A DNA stretch of 64,000 bases from Trichodelitschia bisporula (lineage: Eukaryota > Ascomycota > Dothideomycetes > Phaeotrichales > Phaeotrichaceae). This document shows, piece by piece, positions 41,648-50,726 of this stretch (the first letter of the stretch is position 1; each line of letters opens with the position of its first letter). A model generated the notes under the pieces. It searched no databases and was not told where the DNA came from. It saw only the letters and a list, made by a program, of their open reading frames with translations. Made by a program: the position numbers and the translations under genes. Location: contig ML996687.1 in NCBI GenBank assembly GCA_010356995.1, positions 63,803 to 127,802 of the forward strand, written 5' to 3'.

Positions 41648-43255
41648 ATGGTCGCCTGCCCCATCTGCGGCCGCGTCGTGCGCGAATCCGCGATCAATCA
41701 GCATATTGACAGCGGGTGCAAGTCTTTCGTTGTGGAAGATGAATCGCGCCTCCCGCCGCCGTCAGGCGCCTTCTTCCAACCTCTAGCCAAACGATCAAAC
41801 GCCAGTAACGGGAGCAGTGCGAAGAACAAGACACAGATCGCACCGGCGGCATCTCAATCTACGCCCAAGTCATCGAGTCCGAATACCTCAACCCCGAAGA
41901 ACACCACGGCCCCGAAGCCTTCATCCCCTGTCGCCGCCCCCGAGAACAACGGCAAACGCCCTCCGCCCGATGTCATCGACGACCCCGAGCCCACACCTAA
42001 GCGCAAGCAAACCGCCAAAAACGCCATCCTCTCCTCCATGCCCTTAGCCGAACGCATGCGCCCGCGCTCCCTCTCCGACGTAATCGGGCAATCCCTCATC
42101 GGACCCTCCGGCCTCCTCCGCGGCCTCATCGACACCAAACGCGTCCCCTCGCTCATCCTCTGGGGCAGCCCAGGGACCGGCAAAACCACCATCGCACGCC
42201 TCATCGCCTCCACGGCGGGGTACCGCTTCGTCGAAATAAACAGCAGCAGCAGCAACGTCGCAGAGGTCAAGAAACTGTTCTCCGAAGCACGGGCCGAGCT
42301 CGGTCTCACGGGCCGCAAGACGTTGCTGTTCTGTGATGAGATACATCGGTTTAGTAAGACGCAGCAGGATGTGTTCCTCGGCCCCGTGGAGGCGGGGAGT
42401 ATCACGCTGGTGGGGGCGACGACGGAGAATCCCTCTTTTAAGCTTGTGAATGCGCTGTTGAGTCGGTGTCGCGTGTTTACGCTCGCGCCGCTAACGGAGG
42501 GGGACATAGTTTCCATTCTCCGCCGGGCGCTCGCGTCGGAGTGTCCTAAACCTCCGCCCTTGATAGACGACGCCTTCCTCTCCTACCTCGCCTCCTCTGC
42601 CAGCGGAGACGCCCGCACAGCACTCAACCTCCTCGAACTCAGCCTCTCCCTCGCCTCCCAGCCCAGCACCACCCTCAGCAGCCTAAAAACCGCCCTAACC
42701 CAAACGCACATCTACGACCGCGCCGGCGACGCGCACTACGACCTGATCTCCGCGTTCCACAAATCAATCCGCGGGTCCAGTCCCGACGCCGCACTTTACT
42801 ATCTCGCGCGGATGCTGGCGGGCGGCGAGGATCCGCTCTTCATCGCCCGCCGGTTAATCGTGGTTGCGAGCGAGGATGTGGGGATGGCGGATTGTTCCCT
42901 CCTCCCGCTGTGTGTCGCGGCCCACGACACGGTTATGAAGATCGGGTTGCCGGAGGCGCGGATCGCGTTGGCGCATGCCACGGTCGCGACTGCTTTGGCG
43001 AAAAAGAGTACGCGGGTGTACAGGGCGTTGAATGCGGCGATGGCGGTTGTGGAGGGGGAGGGGCGGGATTTGCCCGTCCCTGTGCACTTGCGGAATGCGC
43101 CGACACGGTTGATGAAGGAGCTCGGGTATGGGCAGGAGTACAAGTATAACCCTGACTTTGTGGATGGGAGGGTGAAGCAGGAGTATTTGCCGGAGAAGCT
43201 GGTGGGGCGGGTGTTTCTCGAGGAGAGGGATTTGGGGACCAAAGTGGATCCCTAG
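41648..43255 (+). CDS. MGS1: AAA+ ATPase of DNA damage tolerance (Mgs1/WRNIP1)
   Basis: One exon of 535 residues from ATG 41648. The N-terminus is a UBZ ubiquitin-binding finger (CPICGRVVRESAINQHIDSGC), followed by a Ser/Pro linker. The AAA+ module has RMRPRSLSDVIGQ, Walker A GSPGTGKTT (about residue 174), Walker B LLFCDEIHRF, sensor 1 GATTENPSF, and the MgsA-type C-terminal domain (YDLISAFHKSIRGSSPDAAL, IARRLIVVASEDVGMAD). The family is a ring-forming clamp-loader-like ATPase that binds ubiquitinated PCNA and polymerase delta at stalled forks. The upstream in-frame extension was rejected because the UBZ normally begins at the start. Confidence 0.94.
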   Translation: MVACPICGRVVRESAINQHIDSGCKSFVVEDESRLPPPSGAFFQPLAKRSNASNGSSAKNKTQIAPAASQSTPKSSSPNTSTPKNTTAPKPSSPVAAPENNGKRPPPDVIDDPEPTPKRKQTAKNAILSSMPLAERMRPRSLSDVIGQSLIGPSGLLRGLIDTKRVPSLILWGSPGTGKTTIARLIASTAGYRFVEINSSSSNVAEVKKLFSEARAELGLTGRKTLLFCDEIHRFSKTQQDVFLGPVEAGSITLVGATTENPSFKLVNALLSRCRVFTLAPLTEGDIVSILRRALASECPKPPPLIDDAFLSYLASSASGDARTALNLLELSLSLASQPSTTLSSLKTALTQTHIYDRAGDAHYDLISAFHKSIRGSSPDAALYYLARMLAGGEDPLFIARRLIVVASEDVGMADCSLLPLCVAAHDTVMKIGLPEARIALAHATVATALAKKSTRVYRALNAAMAVVEGEGRDLPVPVHLRNAPTRLMKELGYGQEYKYNPDFVDGRVKQEYLPEKLVGRVFLEERDLGTKVDP

Positions 43256-43715
43256 GTCGAGGATGAGGGTGGGGATGATGGGAGGTTCGATTGGTCGTAT
43301 CACAGACACACATTTTAGATCCGAGGACGTGGTGACGGTATTTTAGCGGGCGTAGTGCTTCACGGGGCGTTGGCGAGCGGTTCTTTGTGCTTTCTAGAAT
43401 GATACCTTGAGGCGATGTGGCTGCGAGGCTGCAGCCTTGTGTACTTAGGAGTTGCGGATCACGTGTCTTAGACGACGAGCATCTTTGATCGAGTACGGCG
43501 CCGGAGAATGGATAGCGAGGAGCATATTCCAGAATGGAGATAGAGGCGGATGGTCTCCTAATAACTTCGATTTTTAACATTGGCAGCCTCGGCTGACACC
43601 ATGGACAAAGACGATGTCCACGACCAAAGGAAGACGAACCATCGCCATCCCGATCGGTAGTGCTAAATGTACAGTAGTGATGGCTACACTCACCACCTAC
43701 AGTATGGTTCAATAC
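43256..43715. other. Intergenic region
   Basis: Between the MGS1 and RGP1 stops. No gene seen. A lone B-box-like word (ggttcgattgg, 43284-43294) has no tRNA around it. Confidence 0.5.
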
Positions 43716-46199
43716 CTAAACCTCCACCCCCTCAACCCCCCCCCTCTNNNNNNNNNNNNNNNNNNNNNNNNNNNNNNNNNNNNNNNNNNNNNNNNNNNNN
43801 NNNNNNNNNNNNNNNNNNNNNNNNNNNNNNNNNNNNNNNNNNNNNNNNNNNNNNNNNNNNNNNNNNNCCCCCCTCTCATCCCTCCCCACCTCCTCACACA
43901 ACCCCTCGCCCCCCCACGCCCCACTCACCCTCGGCGTCACAAACCCCACCCTCAGCCTCCACTCCAGCACCACGCCGCTGGTCACAAACTCCGGTGTCGC
44001 GGTCAGGGGTATCGTAAGCGCCACCGCCACACGTCTTGCAAACAACCCGCTCTCGGCGGCGTACCCGTGCACCCTGCGGGTCGCGCGGGCGATGGCGGAG
44101 GCGGACCGCATGGCGATGGCGGCGTCGACCTTTTCTGCAGACTCGAGTGCGACTTGGATGCCGTAGACGGGGATGTCCGCGGCTGCGCAGTCTACGACCA
44201 GGGCTACTGTTTCGCCTAAGCGGAAAGCCGGGCGGGCGAGGAGCAATGTACAGACGCGCCGCCCCGAGCGCGCGATGTCGAATTTATTACTCAGTGGGGC
44301 GGGGGAGCCGGGGGACGCGTGGTTAGCGCGCAGGATAGCGAGATCGATAGCCTGTTTCGCCGTACGCAGATCTTCCGTAAAGGAGGGGCGGCGCGAAGAC
44401 GCGGGCGGCGAGGTAGGGGAGAGGAACGCGGCGCCCGGCCGGGGCTTTGTGAGGAGTGAATCGACGTAATGCAGGAAGGCGGGCAGGTCGGTGTCGTTGC
44501 CCGGTGGCGGTGCGGGGTAGGGTGTGAGGGAGAGGTCGGTTGTGCGCGCGGTGGAGCGGAGGAGGATGTATGGTGCTAGCAGGTCGTGGCCGAGGATGTC
44601 GCCGCGGGCTGGGGGGTTAGCTTTAATACGAAATAATGGGGGAGGCGTACCATTGACGCTGCCAAAGACCCGGAATGGCACGTCTACACTCCGCACATTG
44701 AGCTCGCGCCCCGTACCCGCGCGCTGCGTCCCAACGGTGAGGTGATACTCGACCTTCATTGCGCGGCCCTTATGCGTCGGGGGAAGACCACGGGGGAGCG
44801 TAAACGAATACCCGTAGCTCCTGCTCTCGCCCGGCGCGAGCTTGAGGTCAACGAAGAGAATCGCCTGCGGCGTCGACAGCAGCGGGATAGCCTTCGCGCC
44901 CGCAATTCCGCGCATCTCCTTAATACTGCTCAGTTCGGCGCCCCCGAGTAGACCGCCTAGCGACTCGCCGATGTTGCCCCACCCTAGTGCGCCGAACAGC
45001 CCGCTCTCGCGCTTTGTGCGCTCTACGCCGACGACGCCCCCGCCGCCGTGTCCGCCGAGCACACCTTTGCGCTTGATCTCTTCGAATGGGGCTTGGTTTA
45101 CTAGTGAACCGTCTAGCGTGAACGAGCCTGCTACCTGCGCATACCCCATCATCAGCGTCTCGGGCCCACGAGGCTGCAGCGGTACTCGTTGTCCCGAGCG
45201 CGACGGCGCACGCGTATGGTTCCGCGGAAGCAGCCGAGCCGACGGCTGCGGGACGTACTCAGACACAAGTGTCTCGTCGGAGTGATTACTCATAGAGTAT
45301 AGGTCAAGCGAGGAGCGCGGCGTACCCGCCACACTCGCCTCAGCCATGATGCGCGCAATAGGATTCGCATCAGACTCCACCGGCGGCGGTTGGCGCGACG
45401 AACCGCGCAGCGCCGCGACGCGAGTTGTACGTGGACTGACCGCAGAATCGGGCTCGGGTGTTCGCTCAGGGGTGTCGTCGGGCGGGAAGCGGAAGTTGGA
45501 TTGCATAAGGGAGGGAGATCTCCGCTGTGGAACGGGACTGCGGCGGGGACGTTGTTGCGGGGCATCGTGTTCTTCGGTTAGGATCGGCGGGGATATAGAT
45601 GGGGCTTGCGGGATCATGGGTGAGGGCAAGACACCGCTACGGAGAGGCGGCGTACCGGACGTGTCGGCCCGGCTGCGGGCGACACTGCCGTTCGGTGGGC
45701 CTGTGTATGCACCATTGCCGCGGCGGGGAATTTGTAGACTGGACGACCGGCCGTGGCCGCGGCCTGCCTTCCGCGCCGTGTCCAGTGGTCCCCGCGGCTC
45801 GGCCGTGGCATCCGTTGTAATGGAAATGATAGACAGGCTACGGCCATGTCTCGGTCGCGCAGGCGCATTGCTCGCAGTCGTTTCCCCAGGAACGGAGGGC
45901 TGTGTCGCATGCGGCACCGTAGAGAGCGAGAGTGTTGGGCGGTGACCACGCTGTTGCTCGGGAACCGGCGCGCGGGAGCTAGAATTGCGGCTCAGCGAGG
46001 GGCGGGTAGAGGACGTAGGCAGTACAATGCGGGCGCGGTGATCATAGGCGCGGTCGCGGGTACGGGAGGGCGAGTGCTCGGTGCCGGGGAGGGGGGCGGT
46101 GTTGGTGAAGGTTATGGTGCATTGGACGTCTTCGCCGGCGAATACGGCGGCTTGGTCGAAGGAGACGGAGACGCGGATGTTGGAGGGGGGGGGTGACAT
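43716..46199 (-). CDS. RGP1: RGP1, subunit of the Ric1-Rgp1 exchange factor (gap inside)
   Basis: The frame starts at ATG 46199 (SNIRVSVSFDQAAVFAGEDV) and has one 42-bp intron (44650-44609, GTACGC...gctaacccccccag) whose removal joins SVN to ARGDILGHD. Rgp1 with Ric1 activates the Golgi Rab Ypt6/Rab6. Landmarks are QCTITFTNTAP (arrestin-like N-domain), a long disordered insert, YAQVAGSFTLDGSLVNQAPF, LGGLLGGAELSSIKEMRG, KVEYHLTVGTQRAG, DVPFRVFGSVN, FDIARSGRRVCTLLLARPAF and LEWRLRVGFVTPR. The last part is lost in 120 Ns (43748-43867); the same frame resumes after the gap and ends at 43716, but the true gap length is unknown. The intron is a multiple of three without stops, so a read-through frame exists. 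Confidence 0.88.
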   Translation of the reverse strand: MSPPPSNIRVSVSFDQAAVFAGEDVQCTITFTNTAPLPGTEHSPSRTRDRAYDHRARIVLPTSSTRPSLSRNSSSRAPVPEQQRGHRPTLSLSTVPHATQPSVPGETTASNAPARPRHGRSLSIISITTDATAEPRGPLDTARKAGRGHGRSSSLQIPRRGNGAYTGPPNGSVARSRADTSGTPPLRSGVLPSPMIPQAPSISPPILTEEHDAPQQRPRRSPVPQRRSPSLMQSNFRFPPDDTPERTPEPDSAVSPRTTRVAALRGSSRQPPPVESDANPIARIMAEASVAGTPRSSLDLYSMSNHSDETLVSEYVPQPSARLLPRNHTRAPSRSGQRVPLQPRGPETLMMGYAQVAGSFTLDGSLVNQAPFEEIKRKGVLGGHGGGGVVGVERTKRESGLFGALGWGNIGESLGGLLGGAELSSIKEMRGIAGAKAIPLLSTPQAILFVDLKLAPGESRSYGYSFTLPRGLPPTHKGRAMKVEYHLTVGTQRAGTGRELNVRSVDVPFRVFGSVNGTPPPLFRIKANPPARGDILGHDLLAPYILLRSTARTTDLSLTPYPAPPPGNDTDLPAFLHYVDSLLTKPRPGAAFLSPTSPPASSRRPSFTEDLRTAKQAIDLAILRANHASPGSPAPLSNKFDIARSGRRVCTLLLARPAFRLGETVALVVDCAAADIPVYGIQVALESAEKVDAAIAMRSASAIARATRRVHGYAAESGLFARRVAVALTIPLTATPEFVTSGVVLEWRLRVGFVTPRVSGAWGGEGLCEEVGRDERGXXXXXXXXXXXXXXXXXXXXXXXXXXXXXXXXXXXXXXXXXRGGVEGVEV
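43748..43867. other. Assembly gap of 120 N
   Basis: The gap is bounded on both sides by C runs (ccccctct before, ccccccctc after), so a G/C homopolymer or hairpin probably stopped the reads. It hides the end of RGP1. Confidence 0.98.
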
Positions 46200-46489
46200 T
46201 TTTTTGACGGCCGGGAGACAGCTGCGGTAGCGGGGAGCGAAGGTTATCGGGTGGGGAAGTCCATGATACGGAGGTGGCGGGTTGAAGCTTGGTGAAGCTC
46301 TGGCGATGGTGATGCTTGCGGAGATGAGGTCGGCGCTGACAGCTCTAAAGCCGGGTAACTGCCCTAAACGCGCTAACCGCATCCAGCCCCGCCAAAAAGT
46401 CCTCCACCTCACCTCCGCTCCGCATCACCACCCCCGCATACATACCGCAGTACAATTCCCCCCCTCCCACCACCCACAATACCGCAACA
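46200..46489. promoter_or_regulatory. Bidirectional promoter of RGP1 and mL61
   Basis: 290 bp between divergent starts. The mL61 side is C-rich before its ATG. No specific site asserted. Confidence 0.45.
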
Positions 46490-47218
46490 ATGGTGCAAAT
46501 AGCTCAGCGCATGCGGCGCTTAAGAACCGTATATCTCCTCTATTCCCTCCTGTCAATGCCGCTAACCCACCGTAGAAAGTACGCCCCAGAGCCTCCACTG
46601 TCACGCCGCACCTTCACTAACGCTACAGCTCCTCGCCATCCGCATAGGCCCAGGCGCTGCCGTTCTTCCCCCGACAGTCTCCCGCATACACATGGACTTT
46701 GCCGTGCGCATCAACCAGGGGCATCGGGGGCCGCGGTTCGTCTCCCCACTCCAACCCCATCCCCACTCCAAAGGCATCGAGCGCTGATATGATATGTCTC
46801 CCACAGCCACTTCTGGCGGCACATGCTCCCCCGCCTGAAATACCACAACCCCGCCGTGCCCATGACTATCTCACGCACCGAGGACCAAACCGCCCCGGCC
46901 ACACTGAGCGTATGGCTGCGCGACTCTACCTTTCCCCCGAACCCAAACCCAGCGTCTAGCGAAGCCCCCACCCCCACCTCCGCAGAACGGCTAGTTACCA
47001 TCGACATGAAAAACAAGTCCGAAAATGAGATATTGGATGCGTTTCTAGCCACCACGCAAGGGACACCCGTATACCCAACCCCCGAGGAAAAGCAGCTAGC
47101 CCTTGACATCGAGGAGTACCGCGCGAAGAGTTTGAAGGATAGTTTGCGGGCGAAGGCGGTGCGGGAGGCGGAGTTGCGGGAAAAGAAGATGTTGGAGATG
47201 GCGCGGGGGGCGGTGTAG
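46490..47218 (+). CDS. MRP49: Mitochondrial large-subunit protein mL61 (Mrp49)
   Basis: Three exons (46490-46528, 46629-46735, 46807-47218; introns 100 and 71 bp) encode 185 residues. Splicing gives VQIAQRMRRLRTLLAIRIGP, GAAVLPPTVSRIHMDFAVRI, NQGHRGPRHFWRHMLPRLKY, HNPAVPMTISR, the thioredoxin-like L51/S25/CI-B8 fold of fungal Mrp49. The C-terminus is a charged helix (EEKQLALDIEEYRAKSLKDS). The second donor is gttcgt, weaker than the others, but is fixed by the RHFWRHM junction. The protein belongs to the mitoribosome large subunit. Confidence 0.9.
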
Positions 47219-47306
47219 CGCCGTCAGGGTCGATAAATCATAGATGGTCATGAAAGGCATGAAATAGCGCTGTGTACACTACATTAAACTCCCGCCCATG
47301 CTAGAC

Positions 47307-48347
47307 CTACTCCGCAACACCCCTCCACCACGCCACAACCCCAAGCACAAAAACCACAACCAACGCATCCGCCACAACCGTCCGATACACAACCCCATAC
47401 CTCCCCACACCGAGCACAATCCCCTTCCAGGGCTCCGGCAGAAAACCACTCACTAACCCCACCATACCCGACGGCGCACCCCGCCCCTCCACCGCAAACC
47501 GACTCGTCTGCAGCACAGCCTGTACTGCCGCAAACAGTGCAAACAACCTAGGGGCCGAGTCGACCAGCGCAGCGTCGCGGGCGGCGGCTGAGCCGGTGAA
47601 GGATGTCGTGAGTGCGATGTAGATGGCGAGGCTGAAGGCGAGGACGGTGTGTACGATGCGCCAGAGGTAGCTTGTGGTGCTCGGCGGCGACGCTCGTTGC
47701 TGGCCAGGCATGCCCGGCATGCCCGGCATGCCGCCCATGTCGCCCAGGCTGCCGAGTAGCTGCTCCAGTCCCGGGGGCATGCCTTCCATGCCGGGCATTT
47801 GGCCGGGAGGCGCAGACCCACCGCCTGGCATGCCTCCCATACCAGGCATACCCCCCATGCCGGGCATGCCCTGCCCGCCGGCACCCATCATCTGCTGCAG
47901 CATCATCATCATCGGATCGGCCGCGCCCGGCGGCGGACCCATCTGTCCGCCCATCTGTCCCATGGCAAAGGGATCCCGCGGCGTACTCCGCGGAACATAG
48001 TGATGCTCGCTAATATCGATTTCCTCGGGATCAGGCGCCTCGTAGCTCGCCTGCTTGGGCCGTGTGATGTTTTGCTGCGAGGCTGCGGCGCTCGGGGCTG
48101 GGGTTGGTGTGGGAGTTTGCTTGGGTGTAGGGGCAGGGGAGGGGACGCGGGCTGGGAGGTTAGCGGGGTGAGAATGGGAGGGGATATGATGGGGTGAGAA
48201 AGGGGGGGGCGTACTGGCTTCGGCCTCCGCGGCGTGCTGCCGCCCGCTCATGCCGACGATTTGCTGGATGCGGTTTGCGCCGTCCGCCGCGCGCTTTTCG
48301 CGCATGAGGCGCGCGCGGCGCTGGGCGGGGGATTCGGTGGAGGACAT
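47307..48347 (-). CDS. GET2: GET2, receptor subunit for tail-anchored protein insertion
   Basis: 346 residues from ATG 48347, one exon. The N-terminal basic helix (SPAQRRARLMREKRAADGAN) matches the Get3-binding motif of Get2/CAML. A disordered linker contains an unusual Met/Gly/Pro array (GMPGMGGMPGMGGMPGGG and further GMPGMPG units, coded by a short DNA repeat at 47705-47880). Three helices follow at the end (LWRIVHTVLAFSLAIYIALT, LFALFAAVQAVLQTSRF, VVADALVVVFVLGVVAWW). With Get1 it forms the ER membrane complex that receives tail-anchored proteins from Get3. An upstream in-frame ATG would lengthen the protein but lacks the motif spacing seen in the family. Confidence 0.88.
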   Translation of the reverse strand: MSSTESPAQRRARLMREKRAADGANRIQQIVGMSGRQHAAEAEASTPPPFSPHHIPSHSHPANLPARVPSPAPTPKQTPTPTPAPSAAASQQNITRPKQASYEAPDPEEIDISEHHYVPRSTPRDPFAMGQMGGQMGPPPGAADPMMMMLQQMMGAGGQGMPGMGGMPGMGGMPGGGSAPPGQMPGMEGMPPGLEQLLGSLGDMGGMPGMPGMPGQQRASPPSTTSYLWRIVHTVLAFSLAIYIALTTSFTGSAAARDAALVDSAPRLFALFAAVQAVLQTSRFAVEGRGAPSGMVGLVSGFLPEPWKGIVLGVGRYGVVYRTVVADALVVVFVLGVVAWWRGVAE

Positions 48348-48901
48348 TGTGGATGGGATAGCGGGAGAGTGAGGGTTGGGGGGAAGAGATGTTGAGATGT
48401 GGTTGTGTGGTTTATCGTGTGCTGCGGAGCTTGAAGACGTGGTGTTGAGCTGTGTTTTTGGGGGGGCCAATCAGAGGGCGAGACGTCATTCTGCTGCATT
48501 ACGAGTATGTAAGCGGGTTGCTTCGCCCTTTCGAGGGAGCCTGGAAGCATCTCGGGTTCTTTTACTATTTAGCCGTTAAGTCCTTGATGAATACTAATCG
48601 AGGGAATGTGTTGCCTACTTCACTTCATCCGGTCATTACTGTTGATTTCAAATGGACTGTTCACGTTAAGTAACACAGATTTTCAGGAAAGATGGGATCA
48701 CCCTACTGTCCGTCCTCTTCGACTAGTACGGAGCATTCTCAGCCTTTATATCTTTACGTGCCGCTGCTTCTCCTTTGGCCAGCACATTGAAGATTCTCAT
48801 AAACCACCCATCGAGCTCAAGACATCAGCGGACTGTCCCTCGAATCATGCTTCTAGCAGCCATACAATCGCTGGCAGGGCACCTCTCTCGCTGTCTCCGA
48901 C

Positions 48902-49601
48902 CTAGATACACGAATGACCATGCTTCTCCAGCTCATATTCAACAACCTCCACAAACCTAACAGACTCAACAGCCTCCCCAAGCTCCACAGCCCAGCGGCC
49001 AGGCCGTGTGCGAATCGACCCCCGAATCAGCCCACGAATCAGCCCACGAATCAGCCCACGAAGCATCCATCCCCCAGGAATCCTCCACCATGTATTCGAA
49101 GTCTTCGTCCCATAGGATGTCACGAATCCGGAATCCAAGGCACGGTGGCTTAGGGCAAGGCGTGGAGAGATTGCTGTACTTGAAGCAAAGTAAATATGAG
49201 TCCTCGTACCTGGGCCTCGAAAAGGGGGAGCACTTGCCTGGCCAGTGGATGTGCCGTTGCCTGAAGTTTGACACCATGGCCAATCCGCCGGTATCGGAAA
49301 CGCCCTCCCGCACTTCTCAAGGGCATGGTGGCCACTCAGATATGATCTCGGTTTGAAAGGGTTCGGGCGATGTGCTTCGGTCGTGTGCTGCAATTCTCTA
49401 TCGGAGATACCAAAAAGTCGTCTGTTTTTCTAGGAGAAAGGAGTTGGGTGGGCTAGGCGGGTTTACTGAGTGAAGGGTAGCTTCATCCTCAAAGGAGGTG
49501 CGGCGGTAGAAGCCGAGAAATGGATTCATGTTCCAACCAGGCCAGTGTATAGCCCTGAACGTCCTGTTGCCAGTGTGCCATCGTGTCGACGCAGTCTTCA
49601 T
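48902..49601 (-). CDS. Possible small gene or relic, unresolved exons
   Basis: Several minus-strand stretches look coding but lie in different frames: TGNRTFRAIHWPGWNMNPFL (about 49550), SNFRQRHIHWPGKCSPFSRP (about 49240), FRIRDILWDEDFEYMVED (about 49110) and a C-terminal helix RWAVELGEAVESVRFVEVVE ending at 48902. The two IHWPG stretches resemble each other, suggesting an internal duplication. Either short introns join them or the gene is decayed. The 12-bp repeat falls inside and reads GLIR or ADSW depending on frame. No family recognised. Confidence 0.28.
49023..49061. repeat. 12-bp tandem repeat, about 3 units
   Basis: The unit is cgaatcagccca; it is three codons plus one, so period four residues in every frame (LIRG or DSWA on the minus strand). 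Confidence 0.85.
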
Positions 49602-49863
49602 CTACACGCATCCCATCAAGCAGTATTGATCAGAATTACTACATACTATATGTGCCTACTACCCTATAACCCCCCGCCGCCAGCCTCAACATCCACCAGC
49701 TCCAGACCGAGACTCCAGAAGACCATGATCCCCCGCCAAGCATCCAGCAAAATCATCAAAGAGCGCAAGCGGTATTGAAAGGACCGCCGCCCGAGGGTAT
49801 AGCTAAAATGCAACCGAATGCCCGAGAGCCATGAAACGAAAGTAAAGTCGAATTTTGTCTTGT

Positions 49864-50726
49864 CTACTGCGCGGCCGGTGCCGCTGCCGGTGCCGCGGCA
49901 GCAGGCCGCTGAGTACGGCGGCTCCTACAGGGGTTAGCATCTACTCCACAACGAAAATTTTGAAGCCAAACTCACATGAACGACCGGCTGAAGAAAGAGA
50001 TGAGAATCATGGGGAGCCACGACGGCATCTTCCCCATCGCCCACACGGCATATCCAACGGGCACGGACAGTCCGTACTGCGCCAGGAGACCGTCAAACGG
50101 CTGCCACACGCCTTCGTAAGTTGGCTTCTCCTTGATGCCGCCCTTGATCAGCGCGGTCACATCGGCCGTCGTCTCGTTGCCGAAGAACTGCACGTAGCGC
50201 GTGGGCACTCCCTTCGAGCCGGCAGCGGGGAGCGTGAAGTGGTAGAGGGAAGGCGGGGCCGCGGCCCAAGCATTACATAGCACAGTCTGTTCTTCGCAGT
50301 CGAGGACAGCGAAAGACGGCGCATAGGCCGTGGTTGCGAGACCAGCGACCGATTTCTGGAATATCAGTATTCATTCCCTGGCCCCGAAAAGGGAGTACCC
50401 ACATTCCAGGCATCCTCCACGTCGGTGCAGTGTCCAAAACACGTCTTATTCGAGCCCGTCACAAACACAACCCATTCCGACGACACAGCACCCGGCTGCA
50501 GCGTATCCTTCCAGTTTGTCAGGTTGATAGGATGCACAACGGCGGACGCGGCCTTTGATGCTGCGTTGTGCGTTGCATCGCTCGCAGCGGGGATGATGGA
50601 CGGGACGGCAGTGGGGATCAGGGCTGTAGCGGCGCTGAACCAGCCCTTGAGCTTATCGGCGAGGGGTACTTGGTCTTGTGCCACCGCGAGGGCGGGCAGC
50701 ACGGCGAGGAACGTTGTGGTGCGCAT
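49864..50726 (-). CDS. Thioredoxin-like membrane protein of the secretory pathway
   Basis: Three exons (50726-50403, 50355-49976, 49924-49864; introns 47 and 51 bp) give 254 residues. A signal peptide (MRTTTFLAVLPALAVAQ) leads to a spacer and a thioredoxin-like segment: WVVFVTGSNKTCFGHCTDVE and APSFAVLDCEEQTVLCNAW, the pattern of a PDI-type domain, but with C-x3-C instead of CxxC, so redox activity is doubtful. A hydrophobic segment (GYAVWAMGKMPSWLPMILIS) near the C-terminus should anchor it, leaving an Ala/Pro-rich cytosolic tail. I recall similar unnamed proteins in filamentous fungi but know no function. Confidence 0.78.

Larger units (their letters stand above)
48348..49863. other. Gene-poor region with weak coding stretches
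   Basis: 48348-48900 shows nothing. A weak gene candidate (48902-49601) is listed separately. A 12-bp tandem repeat lies at 49023-49061. Confidence 0.4.

Noticed and set aside
43284-43294. ggttcgattgg as a Pol III B box
   Set aside because: No A box or cloverleaf around it.
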